Below, piece after piece: positions 15,956 to 16,267 of a DNA stretch of 16,267 bases; position 1 is the first letter of the stretch, and every line of letters starts with the position of its first letter. The notes below the pieces were generated by a model, which saw nothing but the letters and a program-made list of their open reading frames with translations, had not been told where the DNA came from and did not search any database. This DNA comes from CAYMSF01 sp964542255. Lineage in GTDB: Bacteria; Verrucomicrobiota; Lentisphaeria; Victivallales; Victivallaceae. A program made the position numbers and the translations under genes. The stretch covers positions 1 to 16,267 of the forward strand of contig CAZITV010000036.1 of the NCBI GenBank assembly GCA_964542255.1, in the 5' to 3' direction.

Positions 15956-16267
15956 TGTTGTGACTCCCTGATAAATTAGAGTTTTGACTGAATAAAAACA
16001 TAAAAAAAGAGTTGTTTACATGCATAATAGTCATTGCCAAAGTATCTGCATACCGTAGAATTTTATGTTAAGGACATCAATACTTGTACCACTGTTGCCT
16101 CATTATATGGGCAGTAACACATCGTATTGTTATTCAAAATCATAAAGCTACCAGTATAATCTGCAGAAACCATCCCAAAGACAATTTCTGAAACAATATA
16201 TTTAAGATAGTGTTTAAGTTGAAAAAATCAATCCTGTGATATTGTTTTAATGTAAAAGATTATTCTC
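15956..16267. other. Right-end non-coding region upstream of dapA
   Basis: These 312 bases hold no convincing gene. On the minus strand a frame is open for about 55 codons and ends at 16063. Its first ATG, at 16173, gives 36 residues (16063-16173) without a Shine-Dalgarno or recognisable domain. The copy-2 conserved element is at 16202-16232. If transcription starts there, the dapA leader would be about 240 bases long. Nearer dapA are T-runs (around 15995-16015 as read on the minus strand). ACTCT and GGAGT flanking the dapA Shine-Dalgarno could form a small stem masking it. Confidence 0.5.
16202..16232 (-). promoter_or_regulatory. 31-bp conserved element upstream of dapA (copy 2)
   Basis: Read on the minus strand it has TTGATT, 16 bases, then TATCTT, and ends AACACTATCTTAA. 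It is identical to the serC-upstream copy at 28 of 31 positions; the three differences lie between the hexamers. It points toward dapA from about 250 bases upstream, and toward a 36-codon open frame beginning 29 bases further on. It is probably a promoter or operator. Confidence 0.55.

Noticed and set aside
16063..16173. 36-residue minus-strand gene
   Set aside because: Too short, with no Shine-Dalgarno and no family; kept only as a remark on the dapA leader.
15956..16200. Lysine riboswitch upstream of dapA
   Set aside because: I could not find the conserved junction words of the L box in the leader by eye. A covariance search would settle it.
12875..16232. The two 31-bp copies as terminal inverted repeats of a mobile element
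   Set aside because: The enclosed genes are core metabolic genes, no transposase or target duplication is visible, and the orientation is equally explained by each copy facing its own gene.

Overview
The window is a stretch of a fairly AT-rich bacterial chromosome carrying mostly housekeeping and transport genes. The cell is probably diderm (Gram-negative type). The evidence is a lipoprotein-type polyamine-binding protein, a MurU/AmgK-like protein (a cell-wall recycling pair known from Gram-negatives), and a truncated tail at the left edge that could be the last strand of an outer-membrane barrel. The isoleucyl-tRNA synthetase is of the eukaryote-like IleS2 type. I cannot name the lineage. 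A PVC-type bacterium such as Lentisphaerota is a guess from overall feel only.

Left part (1-3360): a C-terminal fragment entering from the left edge, then about 400 bp with no convincing gene, then a leftward pair. The upstream gene of this pair encodes one protein that joins a sugar-1-phosphate nucleotidyltransferase (MurU-like), a short left-handed beta-helix stretch and an AmgK-like sugar kinase. The downstream gene encodes a HAD phosphatase. Together they look like a candidate amino-sugar or muropeptide salvage module (inferred).

Middle part (3622-12746), all rightward: a compact potABCD-type ABC importer operon (potB/potC and potC/potD overlap by ATGA), then an unrecognised two-helix membrane protein whose end carries the Shine-Dalgarno sequence of ileS, then ileS and a 12-helix MFS transporter.

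Right part (12919-16267): serC (phosphoserine aminotransferase) and a short AmrS-like radical SAM protein run rightward, and dapA runs leftward. A 31-bp element (28 of 31 identical) lies upstream of serC on the plus strand and, in mirror orientation, upstream of dapA on the minus strand. It contains -35/-10-like hexamers at the same spacing in both copies, so it may be a shared promoter or operator for two amino-acid biosynthesis genes. No rRNA, tRNA, CRISPR array or insertion sequence was recognised.
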